From positions 4,650,001 through 4,714,000 of the forward strand of contig CAVUHL010000003.1 in assembly GCA_963741305.1 (NCBI GenBank): a DNA stretch of 64,000 nt. Reading direction: 5' to 3'. This DNA comes from DATMER01 sp963741305. Its GTDB lineage: Bacteria; Acidobacteriota; Thermoanaerobaculia; Multivoradales; UBA5704. How positions within the stretch are numbered: position 1 is the first letter of the stretch; the number at the start of each line of letters is the position of its first letter. The position numbers and the translations under genes were made by a program. Below the pieces are notes generated by a model, which did not search any database, was not told the origin of the DNA, and was given only the letters and a program-made list of their open reading frames with translations. Shown here piece by piece: positions 24,548 through 33,140 of this stretch.

Positions 24548-26302
24548 ATGGACCTTCATTTCACAGACGACCAGCCCACGCTCGAGGAGAAGGAGGCGAT
24601 CGACGCCTATCTCTCCTCCCATACGCCTCAGGGGGACCTGCGGCAGTACCTCCTCCCCGTCCTTCACGCGATCCAGGGCCGGGTGGGCTGGATCAGCCTC
24701 GGCGCACTGAACTACGCCTGCCGCGCTCTGGACGTGCCCCCGGCCGACGCTTTTGGAGTGGCTGATTTCTACGCCATGTTCCAGACGCGCCCGCACCCGC
24801 CGGTGGCGATCCACGTCTGCGACGACATCGGCTGCCAGTTCCGCGGCGCGGAAGCGCTCTGCGCCCAGGTTGCTGAGTCGGGAGTGGCCTGGCACCGCAG
24901 CCCGTGCCTGGGTTACTGCGAGCGCGCTCCCGCCGCTCTGGTCACCATGGCCGGCAATCCGCCCCGCGAGGTCTCGGTGGCCCCGGCCACCGCGGAATCC
25001 GTCCTTGGCGTCCTTGATGTCCTTGGCGTCCCTGATGTCCATCTCGCGGCCTCGGTGCCCCAAATGGGCCAACCCGGCCTGACCCTGCTGCGCCGGATCG
25101 GCCAGATCGATCCCTGGAGCCTCGATGACTACCGCGCCGCCGGAGGCTTCCTGGCCCTGCGCCGTGCTTTCGAGATGGGCCCCGACCGGGTCATCGGCGA
25201 AGTGATCGAGGCCAAGCTCGTGGGCCGGGGCGGCGCCGCCTTCCCGACCGGACAGAAGTGGCTGGGCATGCGCTCCGCGCCTCTGCCCCGCTATCTCGTC
25301 TGCAATGCCGACGAATCCGAACCAGGCACGTTCAAGGACAGGGTCCTCATGGAAGGCGATCCCTACTCCCTGATCGAGTCCATGATCATCGCGGGTTTCG
25401 CCACCGGCTGCGAGAGGGGCTACCTCTACATCCGCGGCGAGTACCCGCTGGCGACCGACCTCCTCGACAACGCGATCCGGCGCTGCCGCGAGCGCGGCTT
25501 CCTTGGCGAGGACATCCTGGGCGACGGCGTCCGCTTCGACATCGAGCTGCGGCGCGGCGCCGGGGCCTACATCTGCGGCGAGGAGACGGCGCTCCTCAAC
25601 TCGCTGGAGGGCTACCGCGGCGAGCCGCGCAACAAGCCCCCGTTCCCCACCCAGGTGGGCCTCTTCGGCCAGCCCACGGCGATCAACAACGTCGAGACCC
25701 TGGTGAACGTGCTGCCGATCCTGATCGACGGCGGCAAGGCCTTCGCCGCCATCGGCACCGAGCGCTCCACCGGCCCCAAGCTCTTCTGCCTCTCCGGCCA
25801 CGTGCAGAGGCCCGGCGTCTACGAGGTGCCCTTCGGAGTCACCCTGCGGGAGGTGCTGGAAATGGCCGGCGGGGTCACTGGGCGCCTCCAGGCCATCCTG
25901 CTCGGCGGCGCGGCCGGCGCCTTCATCACCCCCGACCAGATCGACGTGCCTCTCACCTTCGAGGGCACGCGCGCCATCGGCGCCGCTCTCGGCTCGGGCG
26001 TGATCATGCCTTTTGATGACACCGTCGACCTGCGGCTGGTCCTGCGGCGCATCGCCCAGTTCTTCCGCGACGAGTCCTGCGGCCAGTGCGTGCCCTGCCG
26101 GGTCGGCACCGTGCGCCAGGAGGAGGTCCTCCACCGGCTCGCGACCGACAGGCCGTTCGGTTCCGTGGAGCAGGAGCTGTCGCTCCTCAAGGAGCTGGGT
26201 CAGGTGATGCGCGACGCCTCCATCTGCGGCCTGGGCCAGACCGCATCGAGCGCCATCGAGTCGGCGCTCGCCAGATTTCCGATCTTGCAGGAGAAGAGAT
26301 GA
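24548..26302 (+). CDS. formate dehydrogenase NADH-binding subunit, NuoE-NuoF fusion
   Basis: 584 residues, directly abutting fdhA. The N-terminal 150 are NuoE-like with 2Fe-2S ligands C91, C96, C120 and C124. After a short linker comes a NuoF-like flavoprotein: GRGGAAFPTG at 227-236 for FMN, a NAD-binding region (CNADESEPGTFKDR), GAGAYICGEETAL, and a C-terminal 4Fe-4S site C511, C514, C517, C560. It passes electrons from the alpha subunit to NAD+. Fusions of this kind form the beta subunit of Methylorubrum-type FDH1. The linker (GVLDVLGVPDV) is encoded by a 9-nt tandem repeat. Confidence 0.92.
   Translation: MDLHFTDDQPTLEEKEAIDAYLSSHTPQGDLRQYLLPVLHAIQGRVGWISLGALNYACRALDVPPADAFGVADFYAMFQTRPHPPVAIHVCDDIGCQFRGAEALCAQVAESGVAWHRSPCLGYCERAPAALVTMAGNPPREVSVAPATAESVLGVLDVLGVPDVHLAASVPQMGQPGLTLLRRIGQIDPWSLDDYRAAGGFLALRRAFEMGPDRVIGEVIEAKLVGRGGAAFPTGQKWLGMRSAPLPRYLVCNADESEPGTFKDRVLMEGDPYSLIESMIIAGFATGCERGYLYIRGEYPLATDLLDNAIRRCRERGFLGEDILGDGVRFDIELRRGAGAYICGEETALLNSLEGYRGEPRNKPPFPTQVGLFGQPTAINNVETLVNVLPILIDGGKAFAAIGTERSTGPKLFCLSGHVQRPGVYEVPFGVTLREVLEMAGGVTGRLQAILLGGAAGAFITPDQIDVPLTFEGTRAIGAALGSGVIMPFDDTVDLRLVLRRIAQFFRDESCGQCVPCRVGTVRQEEVLHRLATDRPFGSVEQELSLLKELGQVMRDASICGLGQTASSAIESALARFPILQEKR
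25001..25040 (+). repeat. 9-nt tandem repeat inside the NuoE-NuoF linker
   Basis: GTCCTTGGC, GTCCTTGAT, GTCCTTGGC, GTCCCTGAT, GTCC: four and a half 9-nt units in frame, encoding VLG/VLD/VLG/VPD. The word is the complement of the AAGGACNNN unit forming the hairpin at 3434-3528. Confidence 0.8.
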
Positions 26303-27282
26303 CGCAGCCCGCTCCCGACCTCCAGGTCCCGGTCCCGCGCGGGCCTCTTCCGGTGATCCCGCCGCCGCGCGTGCGCAACACGGTCGAGCTGACCATCGAC
26401 GGCGAGAAGGTGGCCGTGCCCGAGGGGGCCACGCTGCTCGACGCGGCCCGGCAGCTCGGGATCGAGACGCCCACGCTCTGCTACCTGGAGAACCTGACGC
26501 CCGTCAACGTCTGCCGCGTCTGCGTGGTCGAGCTCGAAGGGGCGCGCACGCTGATCCCGGCCTGTTCGCGCAAGGCCGAGCCGGGCATGGTGGTGAAGAC
26601 CGACTCCGAGCGCGTACGCCTGAGCCGCCGCCTCGTGCTGGAGCTGCTCTCCTCCTCGGTGGACGTCTCCACCGCGCCGCAGCTCCTGTCCTATATGAAG
26701 ACGTATGAGGCCGAGCCCGCACGCTTCGGCCCGCCCGCTCCTCCCAACGGACCGGGAGAGCGCGATGCGGCCCGACCGGGGCACCATCATTCTCCAGAAG
26801 CCGTCTGCGCCGCGAACGTCGAGCAGCCGATCAAGATCGACAATGACCTCTATGTGCGTGACTACTCGAAGTGCATCCTCTGCTACAAGTGCGTGGAGGC
26901 CTGCGGCGAGGACGCCCAGAACACCTTCGCGATCGCGCTGGCGGGCCGCGGCTTCGAGGCGCGCATCTCGACCGAGTACGACGTGCCGCTCCCCAGCTCG
27001 GCCTGTGTCTACTGCGGCAACTGCATCGGCGTCTGCCCGACCGGCGCCCTGATGTTCAAGAGCGAGCACGACATGAGGAAGGCGGGCACCTGGGACGAGC
27101 CGCGCCAGACCGAGACCGACACCATCTGCCCCTACTGCGGCGTGGGCTGCACCCTCACGGTCCATGTCCAGGACGAGAAGATCGTCAAGGTCACCTCCCC
27201 GATCGACCACGACGTCACCCGCGGCCACCTCTGCATCAAGGGCCGCTTCGGCTGGGAGTTCGTGAACCTCAAGCGGGAATGA
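26299..27282 (+). CDS. formate dehydrogenase alpha subunit, N-terminal part (NuoG-like iron-sulfur domains plus 4Fe-4S molybdopterin domain I)
   Basis: 327 residues, ATGA overlap with the previous gene. Domains in order: 2Fe-2S ferredoxin (C61, C72, C75, C89); a 2x4Fe-4S ferredoxin (C192-C195-C198-C202 and C236-C239-C242-C246); then the first domain of a molybdopterin oxidoreductase with CPYCGVGC (277-284) and C312 in HLCIKGRFGWEFVN. The chain stops exactly where the catalytic domain should begin. That missing part is the first gene of the operon. Together the two pieces give 981 residues, about the size of intact FdsA-type alpha subunits. Confidence 0.92.
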   Translation: MTQPAPDLQVPVPRGPLPVIPPPRVRNTVELTIDGEKVAVPEGATLLDAARQLGIETPTLCYLENLTPVNVCRVCVVELEGARTLIPACSRKAEPGMVVKTDSERVRLSRRLVLELLSSSVDVSTAPQLLSYMKTYEAEPARFGPPAPPNGPGERDAARPGHHHSPEAVCAANVEQPIKIDNDLYVRDYSKCILCYKCVEACGEDAQNTFAIALAGRGFEARISTEYDVPLPSSACVYCGNCIGVCPTGALMFKSEHDMRKAGTWDEPRQTETDTICPYCGVGCTLTVHVQDEKIVKVTSPIDHDVTRGHLCIKGRFGWEFVNLKRE

Positions 27283-27301
27283 AAGGCAGCTCCAGACGGC
27301 A

Positions 27302-27332
27302 AAGAGGGGAGCCAGACTTCGGCTCCCCTCTT
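27302..27332 (+). terminator. hairpin terminator after the formate dehydrogenase operon
   Basis: AAGAGGGGAGCC (27302-27313), 7-nt loop, GGCTCCCCTCTT (27321-27332). The T run is weak (CTCTTCCC) so termination may be partly Rho-assisted. On the other strand it also ends CTCTTTG and could serve there. Confidence 0.6.
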
Positions 27333-27357
27333 CCCTCCAACACTCCCTCGATATCAA

Positions 27358-27422
27358 GCCCTCGAAGCAAACCCCCGAGGAGCCTCCCCCGCCCGACCGT
27401 TGAAGAGAGATTAGACCCTTTC
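27358..27422 (-). repeat. two-copy conserved element, copy 1
   Basis: About 65 nt that recur at 34815-34879 with roughly 80% identity; the core CCGACCGTTGAAGAGAGA is identical. Past 27422 both copies continue with a CGCATG/ATGCG mini-hairpin and a later TGCTGGA. On the minus strand each copy contains a short open frame with SLQRSG and FEG in common. Each copy lies near a GGGGAG/CTCCCC hairpin. Could be a small RNA gene, a short peptide gene or a remnant repeat. The rest of the 325-nt gap (27283-27607) shows nothing else. Confidence 0.55.
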
Positions 27423-27607
27423 TTGGTGGCGCGGTACGCATGTTGATGCGTGACTTTTCCAGCCCCGTGCTCCCCCGTCTGTTCCTTTCGGTATAGAGCC
27501 CTTCGGCTTAGTTATGCTGGAGTCCCGCTTCGAGCTGCTGGTGACACTTCCTCACTGCAGGAACCACAGTAGGCCCAATGCGATCCTGTCTTGAAAGGAA
27601 CTCTTGT

Positions 27608-30049
27608 ATGACTGTGTCTAGGAGGAAAACCTTGCTCCAAACCAACCCGCTGTCCACGAGAGCCGTGCCGCGCCTTTTGGCCGGAGCGTTTCTGGCCGCC
27701 GCGATGATCGTTTCCGCCCAGCCGGCGGACGCGAAGAACAAGAACGCGATCGGCGGCGCTTGGGACGCGCAGGGTCCGGCCCCGGTCTTCGGCGACCTGG
27801 TCAACGTCCCGCCGGATGGCGGAGTCGTCGGCGCGGTCCACGCCCTGGCGCCGCACCCGACGAATCCCGACATCCTCTACATCGGCGCGGTCAACGGCGG
27901 CGTCTGGGTGACCTACAACGCCACCGCCGTGCGGCCGGTCTGGCAGCACCTGACCGATAGCGAGTCGACGCAGTCGGTCGGCGCCATGGAGCTGGACCCC
28001 ACCGATCCCAAGAGCGAGACGCTGGTGGTCGGACCCGGCGTGTACAGCGCCTATGGCATCAACGGCGACCTCTCGGGCCTGCTGTACTCCAACAACGGCG
28101 GCAACAGCTGGAAGCAGCTCGATGGCCACGGCGACCTGCTCAACAAGAGCTTCTCGGGCATCGCCGTGCGCGGCAAGGGCAAGAACATCGTGGTGTCCGT
28201 GGACTTCGCGGCGCCCTTCGACTTCCCGTACGTGGGCATCTTCCGCAGCCACAACCACGGCAACAAGTTCACCCAGGTCTCGCAGGGCAACGGCTCGGCC
28301 ACCGGCCTGCCGGGCGGCATCACCCATGACCTCGCGGGCGATCCCGTGAACCTGGACCGCCTGTACACCAGCGTGGTCTTCGCCGACCAGGCCGGCGGCA
28401 GCAACGGCCTCTACCGTAGCAACAACCTCGGCTCCTCCTGGACCAAGGTGAGCACCCCGGCAGTCGACGCGTTCCTTCAGACCGGCCTCACCACCAACGT
28501 CGAGCTCACGGTCGGCCGGCACAACAACGTCTACGCGGCGATCGTCAACGACTTCGTGCTCTCCGCGGTGTTCCGCTCCGGCGACGGCGGCGCGACCTGG
28601 ACGCAGATGGACACGCCAGTGACGATCGAGAACGGCACGCCGATCGGCATCCATCCGGGCGGCCAGGGCGACTTCCACCTGTCGCTGACCGCGGACCCGA
28701 CGAACGCGAACCTCGTCTACATCGGCGGCGACCGCCAGCCGGCGCGCAACGAGGCCGAAGACCTCGGCCCCCGCATCTTCCCCAACTCGATCGGCTCGAC
28801 CGGCTTCTGGGGCCGCCTCTTCCGCGGCAACGCCAGCCAGCCCGCCGGCAGCCAGTGGGCCCACATCACGCACTCGAACGTCCTCGGTGCGGCCGGGGGC
28901 GGCACGGCCAGCGGCAGCGCCCCGCACGTGGATTCGCGGGAGTTGGCGTTCGACGCCGCCGGCAACCTGCTCGAGGGCGACGACGGCGGCGTGTACAGGC
29001 GTACGCTTCCGCGCAGCGGCACCGGCGACTGGTTCTCGATGAACGGCAACCTGCAGATCACCGAGATCCACGACCTCGACCTGGACAACAACACCGGCAC
29101 CCTGATTGCCGGCAACCATGACAACGACCTCGCCGTGCAGCTCGCCCCCGGCGACGTGGAGTGGGACTTCCTCCTCTACGGCGACGGCGGCGACGTGGAC
29201 GTGGACAACACCACGCAGGTGGCGCTCAACCGCTCTCTGCGCTACAGCAGCATCAACTTCCTGCGCAATGTGAACCGCACCACCTGGAATGCGGCGAACG
29301 GGCTCATCGGGGTCCGGTTCCTGCCGCTCATCGTGCTCGACGGCGGACCCGCGATGGTGCGGCAGTTCTACACTCCGCTCCGCCTGAGCGCCGGCAACCA
29401 GCTCCGGGTCGTCATCGGCGGCCAGAACGGCGTCTACGAGTCGTTCGACCGCGGCGAGACGATGCGTGCCATCGCGCCGGGCATCCGCACCAACAGCATC
29501 GGCTTCCAGGGAGTCGCCTATGGCTCGCTGGACAACCCCGACGCGCTCTACATCGGCGGCTCCAACCAGCCGGCCGTCTTCCCGGGCAAAAAGCTCTTCG
29601 TGCGGACCTCTCCGCCTCCGGCGCCGCTGGTCCAGTCGCTCTCCTATCCCGGAACGCGCCCGATCGCGGCGATCACCATCGATCCGAACAACGGCAGCCA
29701 TGCCTTCGTCGTGGATGCGGGCGCCATCTACCGCACCACGGATGCCGGGGTGAGCTGGACGAACGTGACCGGCGACATCGGCGATTTCGAGCCTTCGAGC
29801 CTGCGCTCGGCGGCCTTCATCCACACCCTGCACGGCGATGCGCTGGCGGTCGGTACCAACCGCGGCGTCTACCTGGCGTCGTCGCGCGACGGCTATGCCT
29901 CCTGGAACCTGCTCGGCGGCTCCATGCCCACGGCCCCGATCCTCGACCTGCGCTATGAGGCGCAGTCGGACAAGCTCGTCGCCGGCCTGCTCGGCCGCGG
30001 CGCCTGGACCCTGAGCGACGTCGGCCTCGCCACCCTGCTGGCGGATTAA
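27608..30049 (+). CDS. secreted beta-propeller protein (sortilin/BNR-like repeats)
   Basis: 813 residues. Start ATG 27608 after GAAAGGAAC. A long signal peptide ends near VSAQPADA. The mature part has repeated blades with Asp-box-like words: YSNNGGNSWKQL, RSGDGGATWTQM, YRTTDAGVSWTNV, RSNNLGSSWTKV. Such 7- to 10-bladed propellers occur in glycosidases, sortilin-like and photosystem-assembly proteins; no catalytic site is evident. Probably exported to the periplasm or cell surface. Followed by another secreted protein 46 nt away. Confidence 0.8.
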   Translation: MTVSRRKTLLQTNPLSTRAVPRLLAGAFLAAAMIVSAQPADAKNKNAIGGAWDAQGPAPVFGDLVNVPPDGGVVGAVHALAPHPTNPDILYIGAVNGGVWVTYNATAVRPVWQHLTDSESTQSVGAMELDPTDPKSETLVVGPGVYSAYGINGDLSGLLYSNNGGNSWKQLDGHGDLLNKSFSGIAVRGKGKNIVVSVDFAAPFDFPYVGIFRSHNHGNKFTQVSQGNGSATGLPGGITHDLAGDPVNLDRLYTSVVFADQAGGSNGLYRSNNLGSSWTKVSTPAVDAFLQTGLTTNVELTVGRHNNVYAAIVNDFVLSAVFRSGDGGATWTQMDTPVTIENGTPIGIHPGGQGDFHLSLTADPTNANLVYIGGDRQPARNEAEDLGPRIFPNSIGSTGFWGRLFRGNASQPAGSQWAHITHSNVLGAAGGGTASGSAPHVDSRELAFDAAGNLLEGDDGGVYRRTLPRSGTGDWFSMNGNLQITEIHDLDLDNNTGTLIAGNHDNDLAVQLAPGDVEWDFLLYGDGGDVDVDNTTQVALNRSLRYSSINFLRNVNRTTWNAANGLIGVRFLPLIVLDGGPAMVRQFYTPLRLSAGNQLRVVIGGQNGVYESFDRGETMRAIAPGIRTNSIGFQGVAYGSLDNPDALYIGGSNQPAVFPGKKLFVRTSPPPAPLVQSLSYPGTRPIAAITIDPNNGSHAFVVDAGAIYRTTDAGVSWTNVTGDIGDFEPSSLRSAAFIHTLHGDALAVGTNRGVYLASSRDGYASWNLLGGSMPTAPILDLRYEAQSDKLVAGLLGRGAWTLSDVGLATLLAD

Positions 30050-30095
30050 GGAGGAAGAAGCCATGCAACGGATTGAACTTCACGGAGAGAGAATC

Positions 30096-31067
30096 ATGAA
30101 GACCCGCACCGCGCCCGCCCTTGCCGGGGGGCTGCTAGCCATATTCTTCGCTGCCTCTTCTTTCGCCGCTCCGGTGGCTAAGGAAGGCGTCGCCCTTCGC
30201 GACGGCGTGGTGGTCGACACCGCCCGCTCGGTCGCCTACGTCATGCACCCTGAGGGGGGGATCCAGGCTCTGGACCTCCGGCGCGGTAACGCGCTGTGGC
30301 ACTCCGCCGCCGGGGAGCGTCCGCTCGCCCTCGCGGGCAACCTCCTCGTCGCCCAGGCCCATCCCGGCGACAAGGGCGAGCTGCGCATTGTGGCGCTCGG
30401 CGTCCGCGGCGGGCTCCTGAGCTCCAAGGCCGACATCCAGATGCCCGAGGGCATTCGGGCCGAGGTCGCCGAGACGCTCCAGCGGTCGTTCCATGTGACG
30501 GCCATGCCGTCGCCGTCAGGCGTCCTCATCGCCTGGGAGACCGAGGAGTTCTCGGGCCTGCCCACGAAGCGCGAGCATCAGCTCGGCCAGATGCTGGGGG
30601 CTTCGGCGGAAAGCCGTCAGGGCAGCCCGCGGGGGACCGCCCTCTTCGATCCCCAGGCCGGCAGCCTGTCGGCAGCTGCCGCGGCGGCCGGACAGATCGT
30701 GCGTCCGGCGGTGGCCATGAGCCTGTCTGCGCCGGGAGCGGCGGAGAGCCGGTTCACGTCCGCTGACGGCCGCTTCGTGCTCGCCAGCCGTCTCGTGGAC
30801 GATGCCGCGGCCCTTCCCTACCAGTGGACGATCTCGAACGCGAAGACGGGCGCCGTGCTCGGCACCCTGCGTGCCGAGGCGTCGATGGCCCCGTTCGCGG
30901 TGGCCGGCACGCGGCTGATCCACGTCGCCCAGCCTTCGATCCGGATCGAAGGGGAGAAGATGGTCGAGCGTCCGCTCCGCATCCGCGCCGTCGACCTGGC
31001 GACCGGCCGCGAAGTGTGGCGGCGGGAGATCCTCGACACGGCCTGGCGCGGCCCCGTGCCGAACTAA
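30096..31067 (+). CDS. secreted PQQ-like beta-propeller protein
   Basis: 323 residues from ATG 30096, preceded by GGAGAGA; an ATG at 30063 with GGAGGAAG is an alternative but would put 11 residues before the signal peptide (MKTRTAPALAGGLLAIFFAASSFA). Repeats such as GIQALDLRRGNALWH and IRAVDLATGREVWRREIL are typical PQQ/quinoprotein-like blades. No enzyme residues seen. Likely co-transcribed with the larger propeller gene and ended by a GC-rich hairpin at 31082. Confidence 0.75.
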   Translation: MKTRTAPALAGGLLAIFFAASSFAAPVAKEGVALRDGVVVDTARSVAYVMHPEGGIQALDLRRGNALWHSAAGERPLALAGNLLVAQAHPGDKGELRIVALGVRGGLLSSKADIQMPEGIRAEVAETLQRSFHVTAMPSPSGVLIAWETEEFSGLPTKREHQLGQMLGASAESRQGSPRGTALFDPQAGSLSAAAAAAGQIVRPAVAMSLSAPGAAESRFTSADGRFVLASRLVDDAAALPYQWTISNAKTGAVLGTLRAEASMAPFAVAGTRLIHVAQPSIRIEGEKMVERPLRIRAVDLATGREVWRREILDTAWRGPVPN

Positions 31068-31081
31068 GAGGCCTGCCTGAA

Positions 31082-31119
31082 ACGGGCCGGGGTTTCGCGC
31101 CCCGGCCCGTCCTCGTTTA
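31082..31119 (+). terminator. hairpin terminator
   Basis: ACGGGCCGGGG (31082-31092), 7-nt loop TTTCGCG, CCCCGGCCCGT (31100-31110), then CCTCGTTTAA. Very stable stem with a short T run. Confidence 0.75.
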
Positions 31120-31161
31120 AACTCGGCTTGACAGCTTCAGAAGCAATCGCAGGAGAAAGAG

Positions 31162-31614
31162 ATGAATCCTGAATTATCTTCCTCGAACGAAGGACAGATC
31201 GGCCCCCACATCAACCGCTTCGTACCCCCCGACGTCGTCTACATGAAGGTGGTCGGAGAGCTGAGCGAGGAGGACGGCCGCGAGATCAACCGCCAGCACG
31301 CCGAGATGGGCAAGGACGTGGACGGCCTGTTCTTCGTCTGCGACATCTCCCAGCTCGAGAGCGTCACCTCGCAGACGCGCAAGGACGCCGTGGCGATCCA
31401 GAAGGACATGGCCATCGCCGGCGCCGTGATCCTCAAGGCTCCCTTGAAGGCGCGCATCTTCGCCAAGCTGATCCTCACGGCGACGAACCTCTTCCGCACC
31501 GACAAGATGCCGGTCGTGTTCGTCGATACGGAGGAAGACGGCTGGGCGTGGATCGAGCAGCAGCGGGTGGAGTACAAGGCCCGCAAGAAGGATCCGGCGG
31601 CCGCGGGGACCTAG
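31162..31614 (+). CDS. STAS-like (SpoIIAA-related) cytosolic protein
   Basis: 150 residues. VVYMKVVGELSEEDGREINRQHAEM, GLFFVCDISQLESVTSQTRKDAVAIQKDM and KMPVVFVDTEEDGWAWIEQQRVEYK have the alternating strand/helix pattern of STAS/SpoIIAA-like proteins, but a phosphorylatable Ser at the usual place is not certain. Start ATG 31162 with AGGAGAAAG upstream. Function unknown; could be a regulatory partner or a lipid-binding variant. The stop codon abuts a REP-like element. Confidence 0.55.
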   Translation: MNPELSSSNEGQIGPHINRFVPPDVVYMKVVGELSEEDGREINRQHAEMGKDVDGLFFVCDISQLESVTSQTRKDAVAIQKDMAIAGAVILKAPLKARIFAKLILTATNLFRTDKMPVVFVDTEEDGWAWIEQQRVEYKARKKDPAAAGT

Positions 31615-31669
31615 TAGGGGCGCCCCTTGTGGGTGCCCTCCGGAGGGCGGCCACAAGGGCCGCCCCTAC
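31614..31669. repeat. REP-like palindromic element, GTAGGGGCGG family, copy B
   Basis: GTAGGGGCG at 31614 pairs with CGCCCCTAC at 31661-31669; inner CTTGTGGG / CCACAAGG arms and a GCCCTCCGGAGGGC centre are as in copy A. Lies between convergent genes and may end both transcripts. Confidence 0.8.
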
Positions 31670-31680
31670 ATAGATCTACC

Positions 31681-33129
31681 TTATGCCTGAGAAAGTCCCA
31701 GGTTCCCGCGCTCCATGCGGATGAAGCGGCCCAGGATCGCGCCGTCGGACTTGATGCCGATGTTGTCGATCTGGCGCTTGATGTCCCTCGTTCCTTCCTT
31801 CGCCTGCTCGTCGTCCGTCTCGTACTGGTGCAGCTCCATCTGGACGTTGGTCATGTACTCCATCGTCCGCTCGAGCACCTCTTCCGGGACGCCGCCGCGG
31901 GCCGCGAGGCCGTCGGCGAGGCCGGAGACGACCGGGGTCACGGCGTCGAAGGCGAGCTGGTAGTTCTCCGCGGTCACGCCGTGCAGGTTCACCTTCTCCT
32001 GGTTGCGGATCTGACGGTACCAGCCCGACAGGATGACGAGGAACTGGGTGTACGCGCGGCGCACGAACGCGTCGTGGTACTCGGCCATCTCCGCCTCATC
32101 CCACTCCCCGCGCATCGAGGAGCACAGCGTCGACGCGGCGGAGAGGCCGCCGAGCAGCGCCATGTGGATGCCCTGCGAGAACAGCGGATCGATGAAGGCC
32201 GCGGCGTCGCCCGCGAGCCGGTAGTTCGGCCCGGAGAAGCGGTCGGAAGCGTAGGAATAATCACGCCAGACCTTGACCTCGCCGACCCGGGTCGCGCCCT
32301 GGATCTGGGCCTTGGTCTCACAGGAACGGTCGAGCTCGGAGAGGTACAGCTCCTCCATGCTCGCGTAGTCGTCCTTGATCTCCTTGAAGCGGTCGACGTG
32401 CATGATCACGCCGACGCTCAGCTTGCCGGGGATCGGGATGCTCCACATCCAGCCGGTGCCGTCGTTGAACGACTCGGCGAGGGGCGCGCCCTCGATCCGG
32501 ATGCCGCGCACGTCGTCGTAATCTTTCGCGTTTTCCCAATAGCCGCCGATCGCGACGTTGGCGAAGTTCTCCTGGAACACCCGGTCCTTGTGGTACTTGG
32601 TGGCGATGAGGCCGTGGAGGCCCGAGGCGTCGATCAGGTAATCGAACTCGATCCTGCCGCTCGTGCCGTCGGCGCGCTCCCAGGTCGCGGCGGAGAAGCC
32701 GCCCTGGTCGTTGCGCTCGAGCTGGAGGATGCGCGTCTCCTCGAAAACCTTCACCCCGTTCTTCTCGGCGTGGCGCAGCAGGATCTCGTCGAACTGCGAG
32801 CGGTTCACGTTCCACGTGTAGTCGTTGTTGCTGAGGTCCGACCACCGGATCATGCCCGGCGGCAGGTCCGCCTTCATCTTGAACCAGGCGCCGAACTTCT
32901 TGACCATGGTGGAATCGATCTGGTCGAACAGCTCGACGAACTTGAGCAGCGGGACGATGCCGGGGAGCATCGACTCGCCGATGTGATAGCGCGGAAACTT
33001 CTCCCGCTCGCAGAGGGTGACTTCCAACCCTTCGCGGGCCAGGAGAGTGCTCGACATCGAGCCGGCAGGGCCGCCGCCGATGACGAGCACCTTCGTCTTC
33101 TCAGGTAAAGCGTCGGGCAAAGTACTCAT
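31681..33129 (-). CDS. flavin-dependent halogenase-like FAD monooxygenase
   Basis: 482 residues, start ATG 33129 after GGAGGGAGATTC. FAD-binding GGGPAG at 18-23, then GESMLPGIVPLL; a Lys at 77-78 in VKKFGAWF sits where halogenases have their catalytic Lys; WMWSIP at 227-232 fits the WxWxIP motif that marks flavin-dependent halogenases; GDAAAFIDPLFSQGIH closes the FAD site. It resembles the group acting on phenols or pyrroles and on carrier-bound substrates. It follows tryptophanase by 11 nt, so an indole-type substrate is a fair inference; plain hydroxylation without halide is also possible. Confidence 0.78.
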   Translation of the reverse strand: MSTLPDALPEKTKVLVIGGGPAGSMSSTLLAREGLEVTLCEREKFPRYHIGESMLPGIVPLLKFVELFDQIDSTMVKKFGAWFKMKADLPPGMIRWSDLSNNDYTWNVNRSQFDEILLRHAEKNGVKVFEETRILQLERNDQGGFSAATWERADGTSGRIEFDYLIDASGLHGLIATKYHKDRVFQENFANVAIGGYWENAKDYDDVRGIRIEGAPLAESFNDGTGWMWSIPIPGKLSVGVIMHVDRFKEIKDDYASMEELYLSELDRSCETKAQIQGATRVGEVKVWRDYSYASDRFSGPNYRLAGDAAAFIDPLFSQGIHMALLGGLSAASTLCSSMRGEWDEAEMAEYHDAFVRRAYTQFLVILSGWYRQIRNQEKVNLHGVTAENYQLAFDAVTPVVSGLADGLAARGGVPEEVLERTMEYMTNVQMELHQYETDDEQAKEGTRDIKRQIDNIGIKSDGAILGRFIRMERGNLGLSQA

Positions 33130-33140
33130 GAATCTCCCTC

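Noticed and set aside
22412..26134. 1240-codon open frame on the minus strand across the formate dehydrogenase genes
   Set aside because: Antisense shadow in GC-rich DNA; it covers three clearly homologous plus-strand genes and has His/Gly/Asp-rich, motif-free composition.
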